A stretch of 64,000 nt of DNA from Pseudotamlana agarivorans (GCF_001642835.1 NZ_LXEI01000004.1:1-64000), one strand, 5' to 3'. Shown: positions 36,944-46,196, counted from the stretch's first letter. Notes: generated by a model from the letters alone, not told the origin. A program made the numbers and translations.

Positions 36944-37283
36944 AACGTGATTGTGTTTTAATGATAAACTCATAAATAAGGTATTTGGCGTTAGGCCCTT
37001 CAGTAAATCGTAGTAATTTTAAATTTGAACGATTTTAATAGGTAAATCTTCTGTAAAGTTTGCTGGTTTTCTATTTGTGTTAATTCATAGTACTGGTCTT
37101 TAGAGGGTTAAATATACTATAATGATGAGTGCCATGTTAGAAAATAACAAGATTTGTTGTAGTTTTAAGCGAGAAGACCGTATTTAATTTCATTTAAAAA
37201 CTAAATTTCAGGAATCTGTTAGCAAAACATTCTAATAGCCGCCTATTATTTAATAGATTTACTGCGAAAAAGAAGAATTAGCC
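36944..37283. other. 340-base gene-free spacer
   Basis: AT-rich DNA between the aldo/keto reductase and thioesterase genes. I see no open frame, repeat or clear promoter in it. Confidence 0.4.
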
Positions 37284-38153
37284 ATGACTACTGTTGATGA
37301 TTTATTGAAACTTTTGGTTTTAGAAAAGGTTAATGATTATGTGTTTAATGGCATAAGTAAAACTATTGGGAGTCCGATTGTTTTTGGTGGTCAAGTTCTG
37401 GCTCAGGCTATTAATGCTGCAAGTCGTACGGTATCTAGCCAAAGAAGTTTACATTCCATGCATGCTTATTTTTTAGAGGCTGGAAATCTGGATTACCCCA
37501 TTACCTATAACGTTACTGTAGTTAGAGATGGTGGTAGCTTTTCGGTACGTCGGGTTACGGCACACCAAAATGAAAATACCATATTTATTCTGGCAGCATC
37601 TTTTCATATTGATGAGCCAGGTTATAGCCATCAAATCGAAATGAAATCAGGTTTAAAACAGCCTGAAGCGTTATTGAGTTGGACCGATATTTTAAACCAG
37701 TTTGGTGATTATTTACCTAAGGGATTGAAGGCCTTTTTTGAAGTTGATCGTCCTATAGAATTTAAGCCTACCGAAATTGGTAACCCTTTAGAAAGAAAAG
37801 ATTTACCACCATTTAGTGATGTGTGGTTCAAATTAAAAGGTGATGCTAAAAATTTAGATTTAGCCACAAAACAGCAAATTTTAACGTATATTTCAGATTA
37901 TAATATTTTAGTGTCTGCTCTTAATCCGCATGCCAGTAAAGCGCATTGGGGCAATACACAAACGGCTAGTTTAGACCATTCGATGTGGTATTTTAGAGAC
38001 TTTGATTTTAACGATTGGATGTTGTTTTCAATAGAATCGCCCAGCTCTGCAAGTGCTAGAGGCTTTGCAAGAGGAAATATTTTCACGCGTGATGGTAAAT
38101 TAATAGCCTCGGTAGCACAAGAAGGTTTAATGCGTCCAATTGAAAAAAAATGA
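37284..38153 (+). CDS. tesB: Acyl-CoA thioesterase II (TesB family)
   Basis: A 289-residue double-hotdog thioesterase that releases free fatty acids from acyl-CoA. Conserved elements: FGGQVLAQAINAA near residue 30, HSMHAYFLEAGNLDYPITY (hotdog helix), the catalytic Asp region HSMWYFRDF and the C-terminal SSASARGFARGNIFTRDG. It is full length. Its stop overlaps the next gene's ATG by four bases, forming a lipid-metabolism operon with a phosphodiesterase. Confidence 0.9.
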   Translation: MTTVDDLLKLLVLEKVNDYVFNGISKTIGSPIVFGGQVLAQAINAASRTVSSQRSLHSMHAYFLEAGNLDYPITYNVTVVRDGGSFSVRRVTAHQNENTIFILAASFHIDEPGYSHQIEMKSGLKQPEALLSWTDILNQFGDYLPKGLKAFFEVDRPIEFKPTEIGNPLERKDLPPFSDVWFKLKGDAKNLDLATKQQILTYISDYNILVSALNPHASKAHWGNTQTASLDHSMWYFRDFDFNDWMLFSIESPSSASARGFARGNIFTRDGKLIASVAQEGLMRPIEKK

Positions 38154-38836
38154 CAAACAAAGTATTGAAAATAGGGCATCGCGGAGCCAAAGGTCACCTT
38201 GCCGAAAACACATTAGAATCCATTAAAAAAGCCTTAGACTTAAAAGTTGATGGCATCGAAATCGATGTGCATCGCTGTGCCTCAGGTGAATTGGTGGTTT
38301 TTCACGATTTTACCCTAAACCGCGTTACCGATGGTTTCGGAGAAATTTCTAAACACACTCTAAACAATCTTAAGAAAGTTAAAGTTAAAGGCCGCTATCA
38401 AATTGCAACCTTGTCGCAGGTGCTTACTTTGGTTGACAATAAATGCTTGTTGAATATTGAGCTAAAAGGTCAGGATACAGCAAAAGAAGCCTGCCGTCTT
38501 ATTACATTTTTTGTTGATAAAAAAGGATGGGATTACAGCAATATTATTGTGTCTAGTTTTCAATTTGATTTGTTAGAAGAAGTTTTTGAAATAAATAAAA
38601 ACATACCGCTTGGTGTGCTTACTAATACCAATTTGGAAGAAGCTGTCAACTTCGCGAAACAGATAAACGCCACATCTATTCATCCCAATTACACCATGCT
38701 AACTCCCGAAAATGTGGAAGAATTGCGTCAGGATTTCAAGATTATTGCCTATACCGTGAATAACTTAAAACCTATTGAACGTATGATTGAATATGGTGTT
38801 AGCGGGATTATTTCTGATTATCCAGATAGAATATGA
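38150..38836 (+). CDS. Glycerophosphodiester phosphodiesterase
   Basis: A 228-residue GDPD of the cytoplasmic UgpQ type: it hydrolyses glycerophosphodiesters to glycerol-3-phosphate. The active site is seen in GHRGAKGHLAENTLES (His and Glu), EIDVHR (Glu and Asp) and VFHDFTLNRVTDG (His). No signal peptide. It overlaps the genes on both sides by four bases. Confidence 0.9.
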   Translation: MTNKVLKIGHRGAKGHLAENTLESIKKALDLKVDGIEIDVHRCASGELVVFHDFTLNRVTDGFGEISKHTLNNLKKVKVKGRYQIATLSQVLTLVDNKCLLNIELKGQDTAKEACRLITFFVDKKGWDYSNIIVSSFQFDLLEEVFEINKNIPLGVLTNTNLEEAVNFAKQINATSIHPNYTMLTPENVEELRQDFKIIAYTVNNLKPIERMIEYGVSGIISDYPDRI

Positions 38837-40050
38837 TCAAAAAGGATGTCATAATTATTGGTGGCGGAGCTGCAGGTTTTTTCGCAGCCATTAATATTGC
38901 TGAAAACAATCCTCAATTGCAAGTTGCTATTTTAGAACGAGCAAAAGAAGGCTTAGCTAAAGTTAAGGTTTCTGGTGGTGGACGCTGCAATGTTACCCAC
39001 GCCGAATTTATGCCTTCAGAATTGATTAAAAATTATCCTCGCGGGGAGAAAGAACTCCTTGGTCCTTTTCATCAATTTATGACGGGTGATACCATCGCTT
39101 GGTTTGAAGAGCGTGGCGTAGAGCTAAAAATTGAGGATGACGGCCGCATGTTTCCGGTTTCAAATTCGTCACAAACTATTATCGATTGCTTTTTAAGTGA
39201 AGCCCAGAAACACGGGGTGGATATCTTGTATAATCAACCTGTAAAATCGATAGAAAAAGAAGGTGATGCTTTTGTTATTCAAACTTCCGATAGCCGTTTT
39301 ACTTCAAATAAAATATTGGTGGCAACAGGAAGCAATCCGAAAATATGGAAAATTTTAGAGGGTTTGGGGCATAGTGTTTCCGAACCGGTTCCTTCCTTAT
39401 TTACTTTTAATATTAAAGATGAGCGCATACAGGATATTCCTGGTGTTGTGGCTTTAAATGTAGAGGTAAAAGTTTTAGGAACCAACCTGTGGAGTGAAGG
39501 GCCGTTGCTTATTACACACTGGGGTATGAGTGCGCCTTCGATTTTAAAATTGTCAGCCTTCGGAGCATTAGAGTTAGCCAAACGCGATTATAAATTTCAA
39601 ATAGAAATTAACTTTATAAAGCAATCTTTTGAAGCCGCTTTAGATGTTTTAAAGGACCTGAAACAAACCATGCCTAAAAAAACGGTATTTAAATCTACGC
39701 AGTTTGATTTGCCTAAGCGACTATGGCATAAATTGGTTTTAGCATCAGAAATGTCAGAGACTACACGCTGGGCAGATTTAAATAAAATGCAATTAGAAGC
39801 CTTAGCAAAACAACTAACTTCTGCCGTGTTTAACGTAGATGGAAAAAGTACGTTTAAAGAGGAGTTTGTTACCGCTGGAGGTGTCAATCTAAAAGAAGTA
39901 AATTTTAAAACTTTTGAGAGTAAGTATGTTGAAAACCTTTATTTCGCAGGTGAAGTTTTAAATATCGATGCCGTTACAGGCGGATTTAATTTCCAAAATG
40001 CTTGGACTGGAGCTTTCATTGCTGCACGAGATATAGCAAAGTCCATTTAA
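38833..40050 (+). CDS. HI0933-family NAD(P)/FAD-dependent flavoprotein (YhiN-like)
   Basis: A 405-residue Rossmann flavoprotein. The dinucleotide motif IIIGGGAAGFFAAI is near the N-terminus, followed by the family signature KVKVSGGGRCNVTH and the C-terminal FAGEVLNIDAVTGGFNFQNAWTG. The HI0933/YhiN family has no settled substrate; a role in reducing or dehydrogenating a membrane or cofactor intermediate is only a guess. It ends the tesB operon. Confidence 0.9.
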   Translation: MIKKDVIIIGGGAAGFFAAINIAENNPQLQVAILERAKEGLAKVKVSGGGRCNVTHAEFMPSELIKNYPRGEKELLGPFHQFMTGDTIAWFEERGVELKIEDDGRMFPVSNSSQTIIDCFLSEAQKHGVDILYNQPVKSIEKEGDAFVIQTSDSRFTSNKILVATGSNPKIWKILEGLGHSVSEPVPSLFTFNIKDERIQDIPGVVALNVEVKVLGTNLWSEGPLLITHWGMSAPSILKLSAFGALELAKRDYKFQIEINFIKQSFEAALDVLKDLKQTMPKKTVFKSTQFDLPKRLWHKLVLASEMSETTRWADLNKMQLEALAKQLTSAVFNVDGKSTFKEEFVTAGGVNLKEVNFKTFESKYVENLYFAGEVLNIDAVTGGFNFQNAWTGAFIAARDIAKSI

Positions 40051-40190
40051 ACAATCATAGAACAGAATTTTTCACAACAGTTTCCACTCTAGTAAGAGGG
40101 GGGTTAAGGGGTGTGTCTTTAAAAAAAAGTATAAAATCTATTTATAGTTAATATATTTTGTATATATTTAGTATATATAATTAATGTGCC

Positions 40191-40436
40191 ATGGGAAAGA
40201 CGAAAAAACTTATTGAATTAGACGATAAAGCTATTGAGATTCTAGAAAAGCAAGCCAAGCTCGAAAAGCGCTCGTTAAAAAATTATATAGAATATACTTT
40301 AGAGGAGCAAGCTGTGCGTTTTAGTGAACCTTCCGAAGCCTATAAGGCGATGATGGATGATATGATTAGCCGAGATGAAAAAGGGGCTTTAAAAACACAT
40401 TCTTGGGAGGATATTAAAGCGCAATATGGCAGATAA
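40191..40436 (+). CDS. Putative antitoxin (ribbon-helix-helix-like)
   Basis: An 81-residue protein whose N-terminal strand-helix (KLIELDDKAIEILEKQAKLE) fits a DNA-binding ribbon-helix-helix; the charged C-terminus would wrap the toxin. It overlaps the RelE/ParE-like toxin gene by 11 bases, the standard antitoxin-first order. The upstream spacer contains the motif TATATTTTGTATATATTT, likely its own promoter and autoregulatory site. Confidence 0.75.
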   Translation: MGKTKKLIELDDKAIEILEKQAKLEKRSLKNYIEYTLEEQAVRFSEPSEAYKAMMDDMISRDEKGALKTHSWEDIKAQYGR

Positions 40437-40698
40437 ACATATTGAGTTTTCTGAAGAAGCAAGGATTGAATTTCATAAAGCAAAATGTTATATGGAGTTC
40501 ACGGGTAAAGCGAACGAATTTTGGGTAGATGTTGAGCGACAACTTAATTTAATCGCCGATTATTCTGAAGCATTTCAAGTGCGTTACAAAAATATTCGAA
40601 TCGTGCCATTAGAACGATTTCATTACACTATTCATTATGTGGCAAAGCCTTACGGGGTTTTAGTCTATCGTTTTCTCAACCAAAAACAAGATTTTTAA
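40426..40698 (+). CDS. RelE/ParE-family toxin
   Basis: A 90-residue protein with the RelE/ParE fold: FSEEARIEFHKAKCYMEF helix, DVERQLNLIADY helix and the final strand RFHYTIHYVAKPYGVLVYRFL. It may be a ribosome-dependent mRNA interferase or gyrase inhibitor; the subtype cannot be told. It is translationally coupled to the antitoxin. Confidence 0.8.
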   Translation: MADKHIEFSEEARIEFHKAKCYMEFTGKANEFWVDVERQLNLIADYSEAFQVRYKNIRIVPLERFHYTIHYVAKPYGVLVYRFLNQKQDF

Positions 40699-41235
40699 AT
40701 GAAAACCTATATCGCCCTTTTAAGAGGGATTAATGTAAGCGGACAAAAGAAAATTCCCATGGCTGAACTTTGTGAGTTGCTTTCTGGGATTGGGTTAGAA
40801 AACGTTCAAACCTATATTCAAAGTGGGAATGTATTGTTTCAATCTTCCGAAGAAAACCTTCAAAAATTAGAATTAAAAATACATCAAGCGATTAAATCAC
40901 ATTTTGGTTTTGATGTGCCTGTTTTAATAAAAACTCATGACGACCTTCAAAGTATTTTTGATGGGTGTCCTTTTTCCGAAGAAAAAAAGAAAAACAGTTA
41001 TTTTACATTTTTATTTGAGTCGCCAAAACAGGAAGCCATTGAAGCTGTTGCAGGATTAAGTTTTACTAATGAGGAATTTATAATTACTCCAGAATGTATT
41101 TATTTCTATAGTGCCATAGGTTACGGTAAGGCAAAATGTAGTAACAATTTCTTTGAACGTAAACTCAAAATAACAGCCACCGCCAGAAATTATAAAACGA
41201 TGGTTAAGCTTTTAGCTTTGTCTGAAGCTAATTAA
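40699..41235 (+). CDS. DUF1697 family protein
   Basis: A 178-residue protein with the DUF1697 opening YIALLRGINVSGQKKIPMAE and the Y-x3-SGNVLFQS strand, a conserved family of unknown function with a tandem ferredoxin-like fold. It starts directly after the toxin stop, so is probably read through from the toxin-antitoxin operon. Confidence 0.85.
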   Translation: MKTYIALLRGINVSGQKKIPMAELCELLSGIGLENVQTYIQSGNVLFQSSEENLQKLELKIHQAIKSHFGFDVPVLIKTHDDLQSIFDGCPFSEEKKKNSYFTFLFESPKQEAIEAVAGLSFTNEEFIITPECIYFYSAIGYGKAKCSNNFFERKLKITATARNYKTMVKLLALSEAN

Positions 41236-41256
41236 AAAGTCCACCAGATATTTCCT

Positions 41257-41264
41257 TACTTTTG
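41257..41264 (+). promoter_or_regulatory. Probable -7 box of mvaD
   Basis: TACTTTTG matches TAnnTTTG and lies 33 bases before the ATG at 41298. It overlaps the alternative upstream TTG start, arguing that translation begins at 41298. Confidence 0.45.
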
Positions 41265-41297
41265 CCAAGCAAAATCCGTTTTACTGAACATTATAAC

Positions 41298-42419
41298 ATG
41301 ACAGAAAATAATTTTATACCTAAACCATATACAAACCCTATTGAAAAAGGCGCTTTTACATGGTCGTCGCCAAGTAATATCGCATTAGTAAAATATTGGG
41401 GTAAAAAGAAAGATCAGATTCCTGAAAATCCGTCTATCAGTTTTACTTTAAATAATTGTAAAACGACTACGACTTTAAGTTTTTCAAAAAAAGCTGATAA
41501 GGAAGCCTTTTCATTTGAGGTGTATTTGGATGGTGAAAAAAAAGAGAGTTTTAAATCTAAAATAGAAACTTTTTTTAATCGTGTTGAGGTGTATTTACCA
41601 TTTTTAAAAGCCTATCATTTTAAAATTGAAACGTCTAATACTTTTCCGCATAGTTCGGGAATTGCGTCTTCAGCTTCAGGAATGAGTGCTTTGGCCTTGT
41701 GTTTAATGAGTGTTGAAAAGGCATTAATGGGTGCTAATGATGCTTCGAGCGCAGTCGAGTATTCTCAATACGAAACTTATTTCATTCAAAAGGCCTCGTT
41801 TTTAGCCCGTTTGGGTTCCGGATCTGCTTGTAGAAGTCTAGAAGGTGATTTGGTAGTGTGGGGGCAACATGAGTCTATTGAAGGGAGTTCTGATTTGTTT
41901 GGCGTGAAATTTCCACATCAAGTCCATGAGGCGTTTAAAAATTACCATGACACCATTTTGTTGGTGGATAAAGGTGAAAAAGTGGTGAGTAGCACGGTAG
42001 GACATAATTTGATGCACGGACACCCTTTTGCACAGGAACGTTTTAAGCAAGCCGATAAAAATTTAAAAACGATTACCGAAATTTTAAAATCGGGTGATTT
42101 AGATGCGTTTATCGCTTTGGTAGAAAGTGAAGCCTTAACGCTTCATGCTATGATGATGACCAGTATGCCTTATTTTATTCTAATGAAGCCTAATACGTTG
42201 GAAATTATCAATAAAATATGGGCGTTTCGCGCAGAAACAGGCTCTAAAGTTTGTTTTACACTAGATGCTGGTGCAAATGTTCATGTGTTGTATCCAGAAC
42301 ATGAAGCTGAGACAGTAAAAACGTTTATTGAAACAGAACTTGCAGATTTTTGTCAAAATAAGCAGTTTATCCATGATGCTGTCGGGATTGGAGCCTGTCA
42401 ATTGATAAATAACAATTGA
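41298..42419 (+). CDS. mvaD: Diphosphomevalonate decarboxylase
   Basis: A 373-residue GHMP-fold enzyme of the mevalonate pathway that converts mevalonate diphosphate to isopentenyl diphosphate. Seen: SSPSNIALVKYWGKKK substrate loop, the ATP-binding SSGIASSASGMSALA, and the late catalytic-Asp region FTLDAGANVHVLYP. The ATG at 41298 is preferred to a TTG at 41262. The other mevalonate-pathway kinase is the next gene but one. Cytoplasmic. Confidence 0.93.
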   Translation: MTENNFIPKPYTNPIEKGAFTWSSPSNIALVKYWGKKKDQIPENPSISFTLNNCKTTTTLSFSKKADKEAFSFEVYLDGEKKESFKSKIETFFNRVEVYLPFLKAYHFKIETSNTFPHSSGIASSASGMSALALCLMSVEKALMGANDASSAVEYSQYETYFIQKASFLARLGSGSACRSLEGDLVVWGQHESIEGSSDLFGVKFPHQVHEAFKNYHDTILLVDKGEKVVSSTVGHNLMHGHPFAQERFKQADKNLKTITEILKSGDLDAFIALVESEALTLHAMMMTSMPYFILMKPNTLEIINKIWAFRAETGSKVCFTLDAGANVHVLYPEHEAETVKTFIETELADFCQNKQFIHDAVGIGACQLINNN

Positions 42420-42428
42420 AAATTAACA

Positions 42429-42782
42429 ATGAAGAGGGATAATGTTATTAAAACTAAAAGTTTTAATTTTGCAGTAAGAATTGTTAACCTGTATAGGTTC
42501 TTAATAACAGAACATAAAGAATTTGTGTTATCAAAGCAATTACTTCGTTCGGGTACCTCAATTGGTGCTAACGTTAGGGAAGCGGAACATGCTGAGAGTA
42601 AAGCGGATTTTATTCATAAACTCTCGATTTCATTAAAAGAGGCAAATGAAACGGAATATTGGCTGGATTTACTTAAGGAAACAGGCTATTTAAATAATTC
42701 TGAGTATCTTAGCCTCGAATTTGATGTTAAAGAGATATTGAAGTTGTTGACAAGTATTATTAAAACGTCAAAACTTAAGTAA
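42429..42782 (+). CDS. Four-helix-bundle protein (23S rRNA-intervening-sequence type)
   Basis: A 117-residue protein of the TIGR02436/IVP family: KSFNFAVRIVNLYRFL, LLRSGTSIGANVREAEHA and ADFIHKLSISLKEANETEYWLDLL are its three signature helices. Family genes are found in 23S rRNA intervening sequences and as orphan genes; the molecular function is unknown. It interrupts the mevalonate operon and is flanked by related TCAATTG...AATTGAAAA sequences (42398-42422 and 42800-42817). Confidence 0.85.
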   Translation: MKRDNVIKTKSFNFAVRIVNLYRFLITEHKEFVLSKQLLRSGTSIGANVREAEHAESKADFIHKLSISLKEANETEYWLDLLKETGYLNNSEYLSLEFDVKEILKLLTSIIKTSKLK

Positions 42783-42819
42783 TTATTAATTATTAACTAT
42801 CAATTGTTAATTGAAAAAG

Positions 42820-43749
42820 ATGAAAGGACCTTTATTTTATTCTAAAATTCTACTTTTCGGCGAATACGGAATCATCAAAGATTCTAAAGGCCTATCCATT
42901 CCTTACAATTTTTATAACGGTGCTTTAAAGAAGTCTGAAAACCCTTCGGAGGCTGCTATAAAATCGAATGCGAGTTTAAAGCGCTTTGCTGAATACATTC
43001 AGAATATCGATTCTGAATTGGTGCGTTTTGATTATGCGTTGTTAAAGGAAGATGTAGATTCGGGCATGTATTTCGATTCTTCTATTCCTCAAGGATATGG
43101 CGTAGGAAGTAGCGGTGCTTTAGTGGCTGCTATTTATGATCAGTATGCCTTTGATAAAATAACCGTTCTTGAAAATCTAACTAGAGAAAAGCTATTAAAA
43201 CTAAAAGCTATTTTTTCGGAAATGGAATCGTTTTTCCACGGAAAATCTTCTGGACTAGATCCTTTAAATAGCTATTTAAGCATTCCTATTTTAATAAACT
43301 CTAAAGATAATATTGAAGCTACAGGCATACCAGCACAGCAAAGTGAAGGTAAAGGCGCTGTGTTTTTAATTGATAGTGGTATTATTGGAGAAACAGCTCC
43401 TATGGTTAGTTTGTTTATGGAAAATATGAAACAAGAAGGTTTCCGTAATATGCTTAAAACCCAATTCATAAAACATACCGATGCCTGCGTAGAAGATTTC
43501 CTTAAGGGTAACGTGAAGTCTTTGTTTAAAAATACGAAGCAATTGTCTAAAATTGTTTTAAGTCATTTTAAACCGATGATTCCACAGCAGTTTCATGAAC
43601 TATGGGAAAATGGTATCAATACCAATGACTACTACTTAAAACTTTGTGGCTCTGGCGGTGGTGGCTATATTCTTGGTTTTACAGAGGATATCGAAAAAGC
43701 TAAAAAATCGCTTAGTGATTATAAATTGGAGGTGGTTTATAATTTTTAA
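42820..43749 (+). CDS. Mevalonate kinase (GHMP family)
   Basis: A 309-residue GHMP kinase that phosphorylates mevalonate with ATP. It has the SKILLFGEYGIIKDSKGLS opening and the GHMP ATP loop QGYGVGSSGALVAAI, then the late CGSGGGGYILGF motif. In Bacteroidetes, kinases of this form encoded next to mvaD are annotated as mevalonate kinase; phosphomevalonate kinase is an alternative I cannot exclude. The start is the ATG at 42820; the in-frame TTG three codons upstream is less likely. Confidence 0.85.
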   Translation: MKGPLFYSKILLFGEYGIIKDSKGLSIPYNFYNGALKKSENPSEAAIKSNASLKRFAEYIQNIDSELVRFDYALLKEDVDSGMYFDSSIPQGYGVGSSGALVAAIYDQYAFDKITVLENLTREKLLKLKAIFSEMESFFHGKSSGLDPLNSYLSIPILINSKDNIEATGIPAQQSEGKGAVFLIDSGIIGETAPMVSLFMENMKQEGFRNMLKTQFIKHTDACVEDFLKGNVKSLFKNTKQLSKIVLSHFKPMIPQQFHELWENGINTNDYYLKLCGSGGGGYILGFTEDIEKAKKSLSDYKLEVVYNF

Positions 43750-43797
43750 ATCTTAGAGTTATTCCTAACTTTAGGCTTTCAATAAAATACTTCTCCC

Positions 43798-44700
43798 ATG
43801 TTAAGCAGAAAACAGAAGCATATTCTACTTAAGTTTTTTAGTATGTTTTCTGTAGTGCGCGGTTATAATATTTTAATCGTAATCATAGCACAGTATTTAA
43901 CGTCTATTTACATTTTGGCTCATGACAAGCCATTAAAAGAAGTCGTTTCCGATCTTAATTTGCTCATGCTGGTTTTAGCATCGTCGGCAACTATTGCTGG
44001 GGGCTATATCATTAATAATTTTTACGATTCCGAGAAAGATTTAATCAATCGACCAATTAAATCGCGCTTGGATAAATTAGTGAGTCAGAACACCAAGCTT
44101 TCCTTTTATTTTGTGCTTAATTTTTTGGCAGTCATCATGGCGAGTTATGTTTCGTTTCGAGCGGTTGTGTTCTTTTCTATTTACATTTTCGGCATTTGGT
44201 TGTATTCCCATAAGTTGAAAAAAATGCCATTTATTGGGAATTTGACTTCGGCCATACTTATGATTACGCCGTTTTTTGCCATTTTTATGTACTATAAAAA
44301 CTATGAAACGGTCATTTTTGTACATGCCATTTTCTTGTTTTTAATGATTTCCATGCACGAGCTAACCAAAGATTTGGAAAATATTAAAGGAGATATTGCT
44401 CAGAATTATGTGACTATTCCAGTGGCATATGGCGAGCGCGTTTCTAAAGTGATGCTTACTATTTTAGCGTTGTTAACCTTGGTGCCATCTTACCTGTTAC
44501 TCTTTAAATTTGATGTTGGTCACATGGATATGTTTTTCTATTTGAGCATATTTTTACTTTTAATATTCTTGTTTTTGTTGTGGAAATCTAAAGCGAAATT
44601 ACATTACTTAATCCTTCATAATATTCTAAAGCTCATTATTCTAGCAGGAGTGTTCAGTATTTTGCTAATTGATGTGCATGTGATATTGAATCGGATTTAG
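43798..44700 (+). CDS. UbiA-family prenyltransferase (geranylgeranylglyceryl-phosphate synthase-like)
   Basis: A 300-residue polytopic membrane enzyme with about eight helices. The UbiA aspartate motifs appear as NNFYDSEKDLINRP (first) and KDLENIKGD (second). Bacteroidetes homologues are named geranylgeranylglycerol-phosphate geranylgeranyltransferase, and the location right after mevalonate genes fits an isoprenoid substrate. The actual acceptor (glycerol phosphate, quinone or other) is unproven. Confidence 0.85.
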   Translation: MLSRKQKHILLKFFSMFSVVRGYNILIVIIAQYLTSIYILAHDKPLKEVVSDLNLLMLVLASSATIAGGYIINNFYDSEKDLINRPIKSRLDKLVSQNTKLSFYFVLNFLAVIMASYVSFRAVVFFSIYIFGIWLYSHKLKKMPFIGNLTSAILMITPFFAIFMYYKNYETVIFVHAIFLFLMISMHELTKDLENIKGDIAQNYVTIPVAYGERVSKVMLTILALLTLVPSYLLLFKFDVGHMDMFFYLSIFLLLIFLFLLWKSKAKLHYLILHNILKLIILAGVFSILLIDVHVILNRI

Positions 44701-44828
44701 TATCGGATTTCAAAGCTATATTGGTTAAATTTTTTTACAAAAAATAAAAATTTTAGTTTTTTAAACTTACTAGTAAATAAAACGCTTAAACTTTGGGCAT
44801 CATCATTAAGAAGTCATAATTTTAAGTA

Positions 44829-44836
44829 TATCTTTG
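44829..44836 (+). promoter_or_regulatory. Probable -7 box of the pseudouridine-synthase-like gene
   Basis: TATCTTTG, a TAnnTTTG match 16 bases before the ATG at 44853. No clear -33. Confidence 0.4.
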
Positions 44837-44852
44837 CATAAAATAATTAGTC

Positions 44853-45710
44853 ATGAACAGACATCAAGGAAGTAAAGGAAAAGGAAAACCATCGGGACGT
44901 GGTAGTGGAAACCAACGTTCCACAAGTTATGCAAGAGGAAATGCTCCTATAAAAAAAGCCAATGTGGCGCCTAAAAACACAACACCTAAGAGCACTGGAA
45001 ACCCTGGTGAAATTCGATTGAATAAATATGTGGCGAATTCGGGGATGTGCTCACGACGTGAGGCTGATGTTCATATTGCAACAGGTTTAGTTTCTGTAAA
45101 CGGAAAAGTTATTACAGAAATGGGCTATAAAGTGAAGCCTGGCGATGAGGTGCGTTACGACGGTGCAAGAATAAACCCAGAGAAAAAAGCATACGTTTTA
45201 CTAAATAAGCCAAAAGGGTTTGCAACCACGACTAGCGAAGGTAAAGGAAGAACGGTTATGGATTTAGTAGCTAATGCAACCAGTTCTAGGATAAAACCGA
45301 TTGGACGCTTAGGACGTAACTCTAAAGGCTTATTGTTATTTACCAATGATGATGATGTTGCTGCAAAATTCACTAATTCTAAAAATGGTGTGGCGCGTTT
45401 GTTCCATATTGAATTGGATAAAAACTTAAAATTAGAGGATTTAAAAAAGATTCAAGCTGGCTTTAAATCGGAAGGAAAATTAATTGAAGTTGAAGAGATT
45501 AGTTATATCGACGGCGCATCAAAAAAGGAAATAGGATTGAAAATTAAAAATACAGGAAATACCATTATTCGTACTATTTTTGATTATTTCAAATATGATA
45601 TTATAAATTTAGACTGTGTAGCTATCGGACATCTTACTAAAAAAGATATTCCTCGTGGTAGCTGGAAACACTTAACAGAGCAAGAGCTTAATACGCTTAA
45701 AATGCTTTAG
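44853..45710 (+). CDS. RluB/RsuA-like pseudouridine synthase with altered catalytic motif
   Basis: A 285-residue protein. Residues 1-50 are Gly/Lys/Arg-rich and disordered, then an S4 RNA-binding domain (IRLNKYVANSGMCSRREAD, about 53-100), then the RsuA-type catalytic domain (about 110-270). The catalytic Asp of the family sits in RLDxxTxGLLLLT; here the stretch reads GRLGRNSKGLLLFTND, so Gly replaces Asp. The rest (NKPKGF, YFKYDIINLDCVAIGHL) is well kept. It may be an RNA-binding protein that has lost catalysis. Confidence 0.85.
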   Translation: MNRHQGSKGKGKPSGRGSGNQRSTSYARGNAPIKKANVAPKNTTPKSTGNPGEIRLNKYVANSGMCSRREADVHIATGLVSVNGKVITEMGYKVKPGDEVRYDGARINPEKKAYVLLNKPKGFATTTSEGKGRTVMDLVANATSSRIKPIGRLGRNSKGLLLFTNDDDVAAKFTNSKNGVARLFHIELDKNLKLEDLKKIQAGFKSEGKLIEVEEISYIDGASKKEIGLKIKNTGNTIIRTIFDYFKYDIINLDCVAIGHLTKKDIPRGSWKHLTEQELNTLKML

Positions 45711-45736
45711 TATTTAAGATATAAAATTTTGTAATC

Positions 45737-45773
45737 AGCACGCTTAACTTTATTGTTTAGCGTGCTTTTTTTG
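45737..45773 (+). terminator. Intrinsic terminator after the RluB-like gene
   Basis: AGCACGCTTA (45737-45746) pairs with TTAGCGTGCT (45757-45766), one mismatch, followed by seven Ts. Confidence 0.8.
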
Positions 45774-46106
45774 TTTTACACGGTTCTGTTCCGTCACCCT
45801 GAATTTATTTCAGGGTCTCATCAACCTTGTTTGTTATTTTATCGGAATTGGAAAGTGATGTTTTGGAAACGAGAAGCCGATAGCCTATAGTGCGGACTTG
45901 TAGTCCGTGCCTAAGTCCATGCCTCGATAATACTCATTTATAACAAATACCCTTAGAAGCTTAAAATTAAATGTAGAACTATTAAATTCAACTGAAAACA
46001 CTTTACTTTCTTATGATTATCCTAGTAAAATAGAAAAAGCCCTATATCTTTAATGGAATCTTTCTTACTTTGTATTATGGGCACGGACTACAAGTCCGCG
46101 CTATCG
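45774..46106. repeat. MITE/REP-like repeat unit, copy 1
   Basis: A 333-base unit nearly identical to 46709-47034. It contains a CACCCTGAA/TTTCAGGGT hairpin at the left and an inner element (45877-46106) bounded by inverted copies of CGGACTTGTAGTCCG, each itself a hairpin. Such GTAGTCCG palindromes are typical of REP elements linked to Y1-type transposases. It is not coding: apparent ORFs merely translate the palindrome. Confidence 0.7.
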
Positions 46107-46196
46107 GATCTAGAGATTGATAAAACAGAAATGGGTTTATGTGTTTTTTTTACACAAATAAGACTCTGTAAATAACTATACTAAATAAAATGTACT

